Shown here: positions 8,300 through 16,142 of the stretch, piece by piece
Layout: each line of letters starts with the position of its first letter
Numbering within the stretch: position 1 is the first letter of the stretch
Assembly: GCA_035439505.1 (NCBI GenBank)
Contig: DAORKJ010000004.1
Span: 21,547 to 85,546, forward strand
Length of the DNA: 64,000 bases
Source: UBA7236 sp035439505
GTDB taxonomy: Bacteria > Bacteroidota > Bacteroidia > Chitinophagales > BACL12
Reading direction: 5' to 3'
Translations under genes and position numbers: made by a program
The notes under the pieces: generated by a model
Seen by the model: the letters and a program-made list of their open reading frames with translations, nothing else
What the model was told of the DNA's origin: nothing
Database searches by the model: none

Positions 8300-10861
8300 A
8301 TGAAAAACTCAAATAACAAATTAATGGCAACCGCTATTTCGCTTTTTTTAATTATTTTACTCACTTCTAACAAACTTTTTGCTCAGTATTTTCCTGATGA
8401 GGAAACGTTCGATACATCAGGCTTAATTCAAGAAACCTTAACAGATGGACTCGACACCGTTTGGTATTGGGGTATAGATGGACCAACTGAGGGAATGAAT
8501 TTAAAAACAGAAGGAACTACATATTATCAAAATTCTAACAATATCTCGCAATATTCAAAAGTCCATGCAGACTCTACAATTTATATAAACTTAGGCAGCA
8601 CTCAAAAGTCTGTAAATAAAGGCCTATATGGGTTTCACATTGAGGGGATTTATAGTAGAAAAGTGATTCCAAATGATGGTTCTGCCGTTGACCAATGGCA
8701 ATGGATGAGTGAATTGGCTCCGTCAAGTCTTAGGTTTCCTGGAGGTTCATCTAGTAAATTTATGCACTTACTAGATGGTCCTGGGTATGGCTATGACATT
8801 GAAGAGATAATCCGTTTTTATGATAGAACTGACTCAGTGGTAAATGCGCCTTCCTATATATCAATAAAAGATAGCATAGAGGCTGACGCAGGAGCACTCT
8901 TTTATCTTACTTGGATTACAGCTAAGGAGGTAGATGACTTCATTGGGTTTGCAGATAAGTGGGTTGAACAAAATTTATTAGATTCTAATCATCTCTACAT
9001 AGACGATTTTGTGTATATGGTTAAACAGATAGAAGTTGCAAATCCAGGTCAAAAGGTTGATGTAATAATTGATCTAAATATAATGAATGAAACGGCTACA
9101 AGGAGCAAGGAAATTGTCGAATATTTGCGCAATCACGACACTTGCAATGTAAACGTTGTGTATGTTGAGCTTGGCAATGAAATGTATTTTTCATTTTCTG
9201 AGACCATGCTAGGAATTTATACTCTGGAAGACTATTGGACCTATATCAATGGAGGAATTACTGATAGTCTTGATAGTGTTTTGATTGGCACTGATGTTTG
9301 GTTTGACCATGATTATATTTCAACATTTAAAAGCTCTCCTCTGTTTACATGCAAAATTGGACTACCAGTGGAAAACTTAAAGGATCCCACTTATGCATTT
9401 CGAGAGGCCGCCTCTTCAGGTATTCGAGCAGCAAATGAATGGAATGACGACCTGTTTGAAAAACGATTAGAAAAGGTTGAAATTGAAGGCCTGCCAGGCC
9501 ATTTTAGAAAATCATTTGATGCATATATAGTTCATCCATATTATGATACCCACAATTGGGATACAATAGCTCTTTATAATTTAGACTCTGTTTATGAATG
9601 TGAAAGCCCTGATACAATAGGATGGCGTTATGATATACATGACCCAAGACTTGAAGATGCGTTTGATGGGCTTGCAAAAAATTTTAAAAAATTTACTAAT
9701 ACACGATATCAGGAGTCATGGAATGTGCATCGGGATACTCTTGGTCTAAATTTGTCAGTATCTAGTGGTGGCAAAGAAATTATTACATCAGAATATAATT
9801 TTAAAGAAACTGGCGGTGATTATACTATATATGAAAGAGATAAACTGGGTGTTTTTGCACAAACATTTTTAACTTCAGCTATGCTACAAGAGTGGTGGTT
9901 AAAGAACTTAAAAATTAATTATAATAATTCTTATAGAGAAGGTTTTTTTAAATATGCCACTTTACATAATTTTGCCGGAGCTTCACATAGCGCTATGTTA
10001 AGTCCGGCTTTCGGACCAGAGCTAGATTCATTGAATCGAGACACAATCCCTTATAATATTTCTACAGATTCATTAGAAGGCAGAAATTACTATATGAAAC
10101 GTGCTTCATATTTTACAATGCTGATGTTAAGTGATATACCAAAAAACGGGTTAAAATATTTACAAACTAATTTTACATTAGCTAAAAATAATATAAACGT
10201 TCAGCCAACCGTCTTCATTGATTCGGAAAAAGAAAATTTTTATTTCTACTATAGCAATGTAAGTGCTGACCCACAACCTTACTACATAAATTTGACAGGA
10301 ACATCAGGTATTTTTCCACCAGATGGACAAGTTCAAATTACCGACACGGCAACTATTTATTGTGTCAATGCACTACAGCCCTACTCAACTGGGGGCCGAG
10401 GTAAAAATACTTTATATACAATAAACAAATGTTATAATGATATTAATTATAACGTAGATTATAACATTGAAATTGATACATTTTTCACACTAACTAATTC
10501 TCCGTCAAGTGGGAGCCCTTTTACTACTGTCGAAGTTCCAGCATATTCTTTCGGCTATTTTAAAGTCCCAATAATAGCTGATTATCCTCCTTATGAAAAA
10601 ATTGAGAGAAAAGAACCACATTTCTTAGTTTTCCCTAACCCATCAAATCAAAGTATTTCTTTCTCGATTAGTGGCCTAGAAGATGCAACTACTAGTGGCT
10701 TAGAGGTGAAAATAACCACCATAGATGGCAAAATTTGTTACAAGAATTGGTGCAGCATGGAAAGCCCAATAGATATATCTTATTTAAGTAGTGGAATTTA
10801 CCTTATATTTGTTGAAATGGGCAATGGGAGGTTTTTTAAAGAAAAAATCATAAAGCAGTGA
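8300..10861 (+). CDS. Secreted clan GH-A-like glycoside hydrolase with T9SS sorting domain
   Basis: This is an 853-residue predicted extracellular enzyme. The ATG at 8300 (MKNSNNKLMATAISLFLI...FAQ) gives a proper signal peptide; a start at 8237 would put 21 unlikely residues in front. The body reads as a TIM-barrel hydrolase: SLRFPGGSSSKF resembles the (Y/F)PGG motif of GH51/GH79-type enzymes, VYVELGNEMYF (about residue 293) looks like the acid/base NE motif, and EIITSEYNF (about residue 497) could hold the nucleophile. The substrate cannot be read from sequence; plant or algal polysaccharide is a guess. The C-terminus (FLVFPNPSNQSISFSISG) is a type A T9SS domain. The next gene starts on its stop codon (GTGA overlap), so the two are translationally coupled. 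Confidence 0.75.
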   Translation: MKNSNNKLMATAISLFLIILLTSNKLFAQYFPDEETFDTSGLIQETLTDGLDTVWYWGIDGPTEGMNLKTEGTTYYQNSNNISQYSKVHADSTIYINLGSTQKSVNKGLYGFHIEGIYSRKVIPNDGSAVDQWQWMSELAPSSLRFPGGSSSKFMHLLDGPGYGYDIEEIIRFYDRTDSVVNAPSYISIKDSIEADAGALFYLTWITAKEVDDFIGFADKWVEQNLLDSNHLYIDDFVYMVKQIEVANPGQKVDVIIDLNIMNETATRSKEIVEYLRNHDTCNVNVVYVELGNEMYFSFSETMLGIYTLEDYWTYINGGITDSLDSVLIGTDVWFDHDYISTFKSSPLFTCKIGLPVENLKDPTYAFREAASSGIRAANEWNDDLFEKRLEKVEIEGLPGHFRKSFDAYIVHPYYDTHNWDTIALYNLDSVYECESPDTIGWRYDIHDPRLEDAFDGLAKNFKKFTNTRYQESWNVHRDTLGLNLSVSSGGKEIITSEYNFKETGGDYTIYERDKLGVFAQTFLTSAMLQEWWLKNLKINYNNSYREGFFKYATLHNFAGASHSAMLSPAFGPELDSLNRDTIPYNISTDSLEGRNYYMKRASYFTMLMLSDIPKNGLKYLQTNFTLAKNNINVQPTVFIDSEKENFYFYYSNVSADPQPYYINLTGTSGIFPPDGQVQITDTATIYCVNALQPYSTGGRGKNTLYTINKCYNDINYNVDYNIEIDTFFTLTNSPSSGSPFTTVEVPAYSFGYFKVPIIADYPPYEKIERKEPHFLVFPNPSNQSISFSISGLEDATTSGLEVKITTIDGKICYKNWCSMESPIDISYLSSGIYLIFVEMGNGRFFKEKIIKQ

Positions 10862-11754
10862 AAAAGAATCAAAATTACTTTATTTTAAACTATTCCGCTT
10901 TTGCTATAGTTTACTTACTATGTAAAAACGTCCAAGCTGAAGCAATTTATACTGAAATTGATCCGGATATTATTCTTTCAGAAGATGGCGACGCATATAA
11001 TTTAGATATGAACAACGATGGGCTTTTAGATTTTAAACTTCAAAAAATAAGTGGCTCATTTTATTCGTATTGGAGTGAAAATATCTCTTATGCATATTAT
11101 ATTGCTATTTCACCATGGCAAAGCGGTAATAAAATGGCAGGGTTAAAAAGTGTGATTTCTCCTTCATATGGCGGATTTACTCAATACTTTCCTTTTGCTT
11201 TAAACTCAATGCATTTAATTAATGAGGACCTAACATTTCAAAATAATAACTTTGAAATTTTGGCATATATTATTAATAGTGACGATGGCGCAAGTCAAGC
11301 TTTAGGTGGTCAATGGTTTTATGGTCTAGAGAATAAATTCTTAGGTGTCCGGTTCAAAGATAGTTTAGATTGTTTCCACTACGGTTGGATTCGTTGTAGT
11401 ATAACATCCGAAGCTGATAGTTTAACTATACATGATTACGGTTACGAAACCAAATGTGAAACTGGAATTATGGCAGGAGACACAATTGGTGATACCACCA
11501 CTGTCGGGATATCAGAATTAAATTTGTTTGCACCAACAATTTATAGCTATTCCGGAACTATTTGTATAAATATTGATAAACAATTATTGGGAGCTAATTA
11601 TTCTGTAGTAAACTTGGAAGGAAAGTTAGTCATTTCGGGTTACTTAAATGAATTAAATAACAAGTTTAATTCGGTTGTAGGAAATGGAACATACATTGTA
11701 GCCATTAATAAAAATTCATATAGTTATTCAAAACAAATTATACTGGTTCAATAA
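10858..11754 (+). CDS. Secreted beta-rich protein coupled to the glycoside hydrolase
   Basis: This 298-residue secreted protein starts at a GTG that overlaps the upstream TGA by four bases. A signal peptide covers about the first 27 residues (ending NVQAEA). The central part (FLGVRFKDSLDCFHYGWIRC and later DYGYETKCETGIMAGD) resembles a family of extracellular proteins with a conserved HYGWI motif followed by a YET...AGD motif, seen in Bacteroidota and in PEP-CTERM exporters. The function of that family is unknown to me. The final 75 or so residues (YSYSGTICINIDKQLLGANY...KQIILVQ) look like a T9SS type A sorting domain that lacks the usual PNP start. The overlap suggests a fixed ratio with the hydrolase, perhaps as a binding or surface partner. 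Confidence 0.7.
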   Translation: MKKNQNYFILNYSAFAIVYLLCKNVQAEAIYTEIDPDIILSEDGDAYNLDMNNDGLLDFKLQKISGSFYSYWSENISYAYYIAISPWQSGNKMAGLKSVISPSYGGFTQYFPFALNSMHLINEDLTFQNNNFEILAYIINSDDGASQALGGQWFYGLENKFLGVRFKDSLDCFHYGWIRCSITSEADSLTIHDYGYETKCETGIMAGDTIGDTTTVGISELNLFAPTIYSYSGTICINIDKQLLGANYSVVNLEGKLVISGYLNELNNKFNSVVGNGTYIVAINKNSYSYSKQIILVQ

Positions 11755-11770
11755 ACAAACCGGTATATTA

Positions 11771-11812
11771 AGAAAGGAGGCGTTGTATGTATAGCGCCTC
11801 CTTTCTTTTTAA
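11771..11812 (+). terminator. Terminator after the hydrolase operon
   Basis: A perfect 12-bp stem, AGAAAGGAGGCG (11771-11782) with CGCCTCCTTTCT (11795-11806), is followed by TTTTT. On the other strand it lies just past the stop of the decayed minus-strand gene and could have served both. Confidence 0.9.
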
Positions 11813-12235
11813 TTATTTCCCGAAATTATTGAACACTTGCACGTTATAAAAAACTACATTATCGGTTGTAGTGAATGTATACAGTGTATAGGTGTAAGTT
11901 TCGTTTTCAAAAAAGTATCAAGTAGCGAGCATTCCATCGATAATTTCTAATTTATCTTGCTTAGTCGCTACAAATCCCTTGCCTGAAACACAGTTAAAGA
12001 TATCCAGGTAATATACCTTATCTGTGGACGCAAATTGAACGCCTAGCGAATACTTACCATATATAGAAGTTCATCTTAACTGGTCAAATTTTCTATTGGT
12101 CATTGGAGCATCACTCAAATATAAAGTCGTTAAATTCGTGGAAAACCTTAATTGCAATGAATATCCATTTATAATTAAATAATTGGAAATTAAATTTTTT
12201 TTTATATGAAATAAAGTAAGCAATAAGATGTAATG
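11813..12235 (-). pseudogene. Decayed gene for a small secreted protein, with two in-frame TGA codons
   Basis: One minus-strand reading frame is protein-like for about 140 codons, from about 12235 to a TAA at 11813-11815, but lacks a normal start and contains two TGA codons. Without them it reads ...NGYSLQLRFSTNLTTLYLSD, then FDQLR(TGA)TSIYGKYSLGV, then DGMLAT(TGA)YFFENETYTYTLYTF and ends QVFNNFGK. The TGAs are at 12071-12073 and 11918-11920. Both sit where Trp (TGG) would fit, so each may be a single G-to-A change. The N-terminal HYILLLTLF looks like the remains of a signal peptide. TGA is a genuine stop elsewhere in the window (for example at 10859-10861), so recoding is unlikely. I do not recognise the family. 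Confidence 0.6.
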
Positions 12236-12386
12236 TCAATACCTTTATTCCTAATTTTTTTCAATCTTTTCATTTACCATAGCTTCAACGCATTAAGCTA
12301 AAATGCATCAAAATACGTTTCGAGAACAGCATTTTCGCCGCCAAACCAAGGCACTTTGCCTGTTTCCAATCTTCCTTTAAACCCCT
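12236..12386. other. Upstream region of glyS
   Basis: This AT-rich stretch holds no gene I can support. A good -33 TTTG at the expected distance from the glyS -7 box is not evident. Confidence 0.4.
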
Positions 12387-12394
12387 TACCTTTG
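12387..12394 (+). promoter_or_regulatory. glyS -7 box, 4 nt before the ATG
   Basis: TACCTTTG matches TAnnTTTG and is followed by CGCC and the ATG at 12399. Transcription starting at the usual distance would begin at or near the start codon, giving a leaderless mRNA. The 19 bases TTACCTTTGCGCCATGATT recur exactly at the start of the ABC-F gene. Confidence 0.65.
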
Positions 12395-12398
12395 CGCC

Positions 12399-13943
12399 AT
12401 GATTGCCAACGACGCAGAAAAGTTTAAAAAAGTGATAAGCCATGCCAAGGAGTATGGTTATATATTCCAGAGTTCAGAGATTTATGATGGATTGAGTGCT
12501 GTTTACGATTACGGTCCGTACGGGGCTTTGCTGAAAAATAATATCAAAGAATACTGGTGGAAGGCTATGGTGCAGATGCATGAAAACATTGTGGGCCTCG
12601 ATTCGGCTATTTTGATGCACCCGACTACCTGGAAGGCAAGTGGTCATGTGGATGCATTTAGCGACCCGCTGATTGACAACAAAGATTCCAAAAAACGTTA
12701 CCGCGCCGATGTGCTGATTGAAGAATTTTTGGCGAAACAGGATGAAAAAATTGACAAAGAGGTAGAAAAAGCAAAAAAACGCTTCGAAAATTTCGATGAA
12801 GCGATGTTTAGAACTACCAATGGTCGTGTGCTTGAAATTGCTGCTAAAAGAGAAGCTGTGCATACACGTTTTGTTAAAGCGTTAAATGATAATAATCTCG
12901 ACGAGCTCAAACAAATAATTATTGATTGCGAAATTGTTGACCCGATTTCCGGTACACGCAACTGGACCGATGTGCGTCAGTTTAATTTGATGTTTTCAAC
13001 CAGTTTTGGTGCTGCGTCCGATTCTTCAGATGTTGTTTACTTACGTCCTGAAACTGCGCAGGGTATTTTTGTAAATTTTTTGAATGTGCAAAAAACTACG
13101 CGGCAGAAAATTCCTTTCGGTATTGCACAAATTGGTAAAGCATTCAGAAATGAAATTGTTGCCCGTCAGTTTATTTTCCGTATGCGCGAATTCGAACAAA
13201 TGGAAATGCAGTTTTTTGTTCGTCCGGGCGAAGAAATGAATTATTACAATTACTGGAAAAAAACACGCATGTTGTGGCACCGTGCTTTAGGTACTGATGC
13301 AAGTATGTTACAATTCCACGACCATGATAAAGTGGCACATTATGCAAATGCTGCTGTGGATATTGAATTTAAATTTCCGTTTGGTTTTAAAGAACTGGAA
13401 GGCATTCACTCGCGAACAAATTACGATTTAGGTCGTCACACAGAGTACAGCGGAAAAAAATTACAATATTTTGATCCTGAATTAAATGAAAATTATATTC
13501 CTTACGTAGTAGAAACATCTATTGGTTGCGACCGTATGTTTTTAGCCATGATGTGTAATGCTTATGACGAAGAAGGTGTTGGCGAAGAAACACGCGTGGT
13601 ATTGCGTTTACCTGCCATTCTTGCGCCAATTAAAGTTGCAGTATTACCATTAATTAAAAAAGATGGTTTGCCGGAAAAAGCAATGGAAATATTTAATACA
13701 CTGAAATTTAATCACCAGTGTTATTACGAAGAAAAAGACAGTATCGGAAAACGTTACCGTCGTATGGATGCCATTGGTACACCTTATTGTATTACGGTTG
13801 ACCATCAAACATTAGAAGATAATACTGTTACCATCCGCGAACGCGACAGCATGCAACAAGAACGTATTGCTATTGCCGATGTATTACAAATTGTAAATGC
13901 AAAAGTGGATATGAATACCATATTAAAACAATTGGTTGATTAA
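12399..13943 (+). CDS. glyS: Glycyl-tRNA synthetase, single-chain type
   Basis: This enzyme charges tRNA-Gly. The 514-residue protein is the dimeric single-chain type shared by eukaryotes, archaea and many bacteria, not the alpha2-beta2 type of E. coli. Class II motifs are visible: FQSSEIYDGLSAVYDYGPYG near the N-terminus, YLRPETAQGIFVNF, the arginine-containing motif 2 region (IGKAFRNEIVARQFIFRMRE), and motif 3 GCDRMFLAM. The anticodon-binding domain begins around LPAILAPIKVAVLPL, and KRYRRMDAIGTPYCITVDHQ is typical of it. The start at 12399 follows the -7 box by only 4 nt. The next gene begins immediately after the stop codon. Confidence 0.97.
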   Translation: MIANDAEKFKKVISHAKEYGYIFQSSEIYDGLSAVYDYGPYGALLKNNIKEYWWKAMVQMHENIVGLDSAILMHPTTWKASGHVDAFSDPLIDNKDSKKRYRADVLIEEFLAKQDEKIDKEVEKAKKRFENFDEAMFRTTNGRVLEIAAKREAVHTRFVKALNDNNLDELKQIIIDCEIVDPISGTRNWTDVRQFNLMFSTSFGAASDSSDVVYLRPETAQGIFVNFLNVQKTTRQKIPFGIAQIGKAFRNEIVARQFIFRMREFEQMEMQFFVRPGEEMNYYNYWKKTRMLWHRALGTDASMLQFHDHDKVAHYANAAVDIEFKFPFGFKELEGIHSRTNYDLGRHTEYSGKKLQYFDPELNENYIPYVVETSIGCDRMFLAMMCNAYDEEGVGEETRVVLRLPAILAPIKVAVLPLIKKDGLPEKAMEIFNTLKFNHQCYYEEKDSIGKRYRRMDAIGTPYCITVDHQTLEDNTVTIRERDSMQQERIAIADVLQIVNAKVDMNTILKQLVD

Positions 13944-14579
13944 ATGAAGAAACTCGTTTTTATTTTTCTTTTTTTAGTTTCGTTTCAGTCGCAAGCACAG
14001 CTTGAAAATATTTATGGAACCTTATTAGCATATATGACAGGTTCATTTTCAAGTGAAGCACAAAGCAAGGCTGATTCTAATTTTTATGATATCCGTTTGC
14101 ACATGGTTGAAATTCAAATGGGTAATGAACCCGGCAATTGGTTGTATGTAGAACAAGCATTGGGCAGCGCGCAAGATAAACCATATCGCCAAAGAGTATA
14201 TCAGGTAGTAGAAATTACATTGGGTATTTATGAAAGTCGTGTTTATGAATTTGAAAATCCGTTACAATATGCTGGCGGATGGAACGATGAGTCAAAATTG
14301 AGTAACCTCACATTTGATAAATTGATTTTACGCGATGGTTGTTCTATTACTTTAAAATACGAACATGAGTTAGTTGGAGATATCAATATCAATCGATTTG
14401 TTGGTTCCACAGGTGCTACATCCTGCCCGAGTAGTTTGCGTGGCGCCAGTTATGCTACCAGCGAAGTTGTTATTACCGAAGATCAATTATTAAGCTGGGA
14501 TCGTGGTTGGGATGCCAATGGGAAGCAGGTTTGGGGAGCAGAAACTGGCGGTTATATTTTTGTAAAAACAACAGAATAA
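13944..14579 (+). CDS. CpcT/CpeT-family (chromophore lyase-like) secreted protein
   Basis: This 211-residue protein has a signal peptide (MKKLVFIFLFLVSFQSQAQ). Its mature part matches the CpcT/CpeT family: YMTGSFSSEAQSKADSNFYD, the NWLYVEQALGSAQDKPYRQR core, and SLRGASYATSEVVITEDQLL with WDRGWDANGKQVWG near the C-terminus. In cyanobacteria and phages these proteins attach or chaperone phycobilins. This host shows no sign of phycobilisomes, and the signal peptide would place the protein outside the cytoplasm, so another hydrophobic ligand is more likely. The ATG follows the glyS stop with no gap, so it depends on glyS transcription. The family assignment is firm; the function here is open. Confidence 0.85.
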   Translation: MKKLVFIFLFLVSFQSQAQLENIYGTLLAYMTGSFSSEAQSKADSNFYDIRLHMVEIQMGNEPGNWLYVEQALGSAQDKPYRQRVYQVVEITLGIYESRVYEFENPLQYAGGWNDESKLSNLTFDKLILRDGCSITLKYEHELVGDININRFVGSTGATSCPSSLRGASYATSEVVITEDQLLSWDRGWDANGKQVWGAETGGYIFVKTTE

Positions 14580-14681
14580 TTGTTTGCTGCTATTAATCAA
14601 TAAAAATTACTTGGCTTAAAAAATTACGTTAGTATTACATTCGTATTATCTAATTCAGTGAATTAACGGTAATTTTATTAC

Positions 14682-15089
14682 ATGAAGTTGTTGGCGAGAT
14701 GTTATTTGCAAGTAATCCTATTGTATTTCATTGCATTTGGTTTTTATGCATGTAATGAAACGGAGTTACCTGACGATAATTTTAATGCCAGTCAGAACTT
14801 TAACAGAACCATTATTTTTGACGTCAATCGGATTTATGATATTTCCCCATTAATGGATAGTACTGTTCAGGATGTTAAAATTGATATTTATTTGAGTTAC
14901 GAAGAACTTGCCTACGATTATTATCCTGAAGCAACACGAACTACAGATGAAAATGGCCATGCAGAAATTAATGGTTTAGACAAAGATTATTATTACATAA
15001 AAGCTACGCATCCTGTTTTAGGTATACTCATCGACTCTGTAACAACACCCGCAAATACAACATCATTTGTTATGTTGACTTATTATTGA
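14682..15089 (+). CDS. Small lipoprotein of unknown function
   Basis: This 135-residue protein has a signal peptide with a lipobox-like end (LLYFIAFGFYAC, Cys about 24), so it is probably a lipoprotein. The mature part (residues 40-135) is a single predicted beta-sandwich. It includes IDIYLSYEELAYDYYPEATR and ATRTTDENGHAEINGLDKDY, a pattern like the carboxypeptidase-regulatory/SpaA-type domains that coat surface proteins. No enzyme motif is visible. It stands alone, 100 bases after the CpeT-like gene and convergent with the DUF2911 gene. Confidence 0.7.
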   Translation: MKLLARCYLQVILLYFIAFGFYACNETELPDDNFNASQNFNRTIIFDVNRIYDISPLMDSTVQDVKIDIYLSYEELAYDYYPEATRTTDENGHAEINGLDKDYYYIKATHPVLGILIDSVTTPANTTSFVMLTYY

Positions 15090-15115
15090 ATTTCCGAATT
15101 TATTTAGCAATAAAA

Positions 15116-15142
15116 AACCCGGTTAAAATAATTAACCGGGTT
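15116..15142 (-). terminator. Terminator after the DUF2911 gene
   Basis: A perfect 11-bp stem, AACCCGGTTAA (15116-15126) with TTAACCGGGTT (15132-15142), is followed on the minus strand by TTTTTTATTGC. The plus-strand side lacks a T run, so it mainly serves the minus-strand gene. Confidence 0.85.
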
Positions 15143-15161
15143 AGAATGATATTATAATTAA

Positions 15162-15746
15162 TTAGTTGGCAACGTTGGTGAACGGACAATCTAATTGCAA
15201 TTTTTCCCAATTTAATCGAATGATTCCGGAATTAGGTGTTGCATCCGGGACAACACTAAAAGATAAATTTTCGGTATTAGTTTCTACCATTACCGGTTTA
15301 ACCTGCACTCTTAATGCATCTTCACTTTGATCGTATTTGAATGCACCCCATTGTGTTTCATTTACGTTAAAAATAACGGTCCATACACTATCTGTAGGAA
15401 TAGTAAAATAAGAGTAGGTATCTTTTGTGAGGGTTTGTCCCTGAATGGTGACATCCTGCGTAAAGGTTACGGTAGTAGCCTCATTTGCGCCGGTTCTCCA
15501 TACTTCTCCATAAGGCACCAAGGCTCCCCAAATAGGGCGGCCTTTTACAGCAGGTGAACTATAGTTTACGGTTACAGTATTTGTTCCTATTGTTGCGGTT
15601 GCAGTTGCGGGAGGACTTACACGATTTTCTTTATTTGTCATTTCCTCTTTCCTCTTTTCTTTGATAGCATCCTGCGATGAATTTTGGCATGCTCCAAAAA
15701 GCGATAGCATGGCAATACTTAATGTTAAAACAATTGATTTTTGCAT
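15162..15746 (-). CDS. DUF2911-family lipoprotein
   Basis: This 194-residue lipoprotein has a signal peptide ending LSLFGAC, with the lipid-bearing Cys near residue 20. The body is the DUF2911 domain: VTVNYSSPAVKGRPIWGALVP, YGEVWRTGANEATTVTF, and TYSYFTIPTDSVWTVIFN followed by QWGAFKYD. DUF2911 proteins are widespread in Bacteroidota as periplasmic or surface proteins of unknown function. The predicted fold is a compact beta structure. A -7 box lies 21 nt before the ATG and a strong terminator follows the stop, so it is monocistronic. There are no neighbours from which to infer a job. Confidence 0.9.
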   Translation of the reverse strand: MQKSIVLTLSIAMLSLFGACQNSSQDAIKEKRKEEMTNKENRVSPPATATATIGTNTVTVNYSSPAVKGRPIWGALVPYGEVWRTGANEATTVTFTQDVTIQGQTLTKDTYSYFTIPTDSVWTVIFNVNETQWGAFKYDQSEDALRVQVKPVMVETNTENLSFSVVPDATPNSGIIRLNWEKLQLDCPFTNVAN

Positions 15747-15767
15747 AATTTGGTTTATTTGACCCTA

Positions 15768-15775
15768 CAAAGGTA
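15768..15775 (-). promoter_or_regulatory. DUF2911 gene -7 box
   Basis: The minus strand reads TACCTTTG, matching TAnnTTTG, 21 nt before the ATG at 15746. A TTG at 15800-15798 lies about 22 nt further upstream, slightly beyond the usual spacing. Confidence 0.6.
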
Positions 15776-15860
15776 GCAAGAACTCGCCTGAAAAATACAA
15801 TTGGGTGTTATAAAGCTTGTCAAAAAGGGCTTCTGCTGTTATACCGGATAAGTTATAACC

Positions 15861-16025
15861 CTACAATTTAATAAATCGGTTAACCAGCCACCCGACAATT
15901 AATGCAGCAATAATTAATGCAGTTGAAGCATACCATGGCCAGTTTATAATGCTGTAAATAATGATTACCAAAATCATAAATACAACAATTAACCCTAAAA
16001 CCTGTATCCAGTCCCCTGTATTCAA
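15861..16025 (-). CDS. Small two-helix membrane protein with TTG start (54 aa)
   Basis: A short frame starts at TTG (16025-16023), just after an in-frame stop, and ends at TAG (15863-15861). It reads MNTGDWIQVLGLIVVFMILV, then IIIYSIINWPWYASTALIIA, then ALIVGWLVNRFIKL. Two hydrophobic helices flank a central NWPWYAS turn, and the C-terminus is basic. Small proteins of this shape are common in Bacteroidota but carry no assigned function. The only available start is TTG, which explains why ATG-based calls miss it. A near-consensus -7 box (GATATTTG) lies shortly upstream. A longer frame on the same strand (15880-16074) in another register is Cys- and Asn-rich and looks spurious. Confidence 0.6.
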   Translation of the reverse strand: MNTGDWIQVLGLIVVFMILVIIIYSIINWPWYASTALIIAALIVGWLVNRFIKL

Positions 16026-16092
16026 TGGTTATTTTTGTACAAATATCGTTGCAATAAAGCCGTTTTGCAAACATATTTATTGGGAAATAAAA

Positions 16093-16121
16093 AACGCCAT
16101 TTAAATAATTTAAATGGCGTT
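16093..16121 (-). terminator. Terminator after arsM
   Basis: A 13-bp perfect stem, AACGCCATTTAAA (16093-16105) with TTTAAATGGCGTT (16109-16121), is followed on the minus strand by TTTTATTT. It ends the arsR-arsN-arsM operon. Confidence 0.85.
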
Positions 16122-16142
16122 ATAAAAATATAAAAAAAATTA

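Noticed and set aside
11813..12235. Alternative genetic code or selenocysteine for the TGA-containing frame
   Set aside because: TGA is used as a normal stop elsewhere (10859-10861 and 41444-41442), no SECIS-like hairpin was seen after either TGA, and the frame has no normal start.
15880..16074. 64-codon minus-strand frame beside the small membrane protein
   Set aside because: Composition is odd (Cys and Asn-rich) and the overlapping TTG-started frame makes a much more plausible membrane protein.
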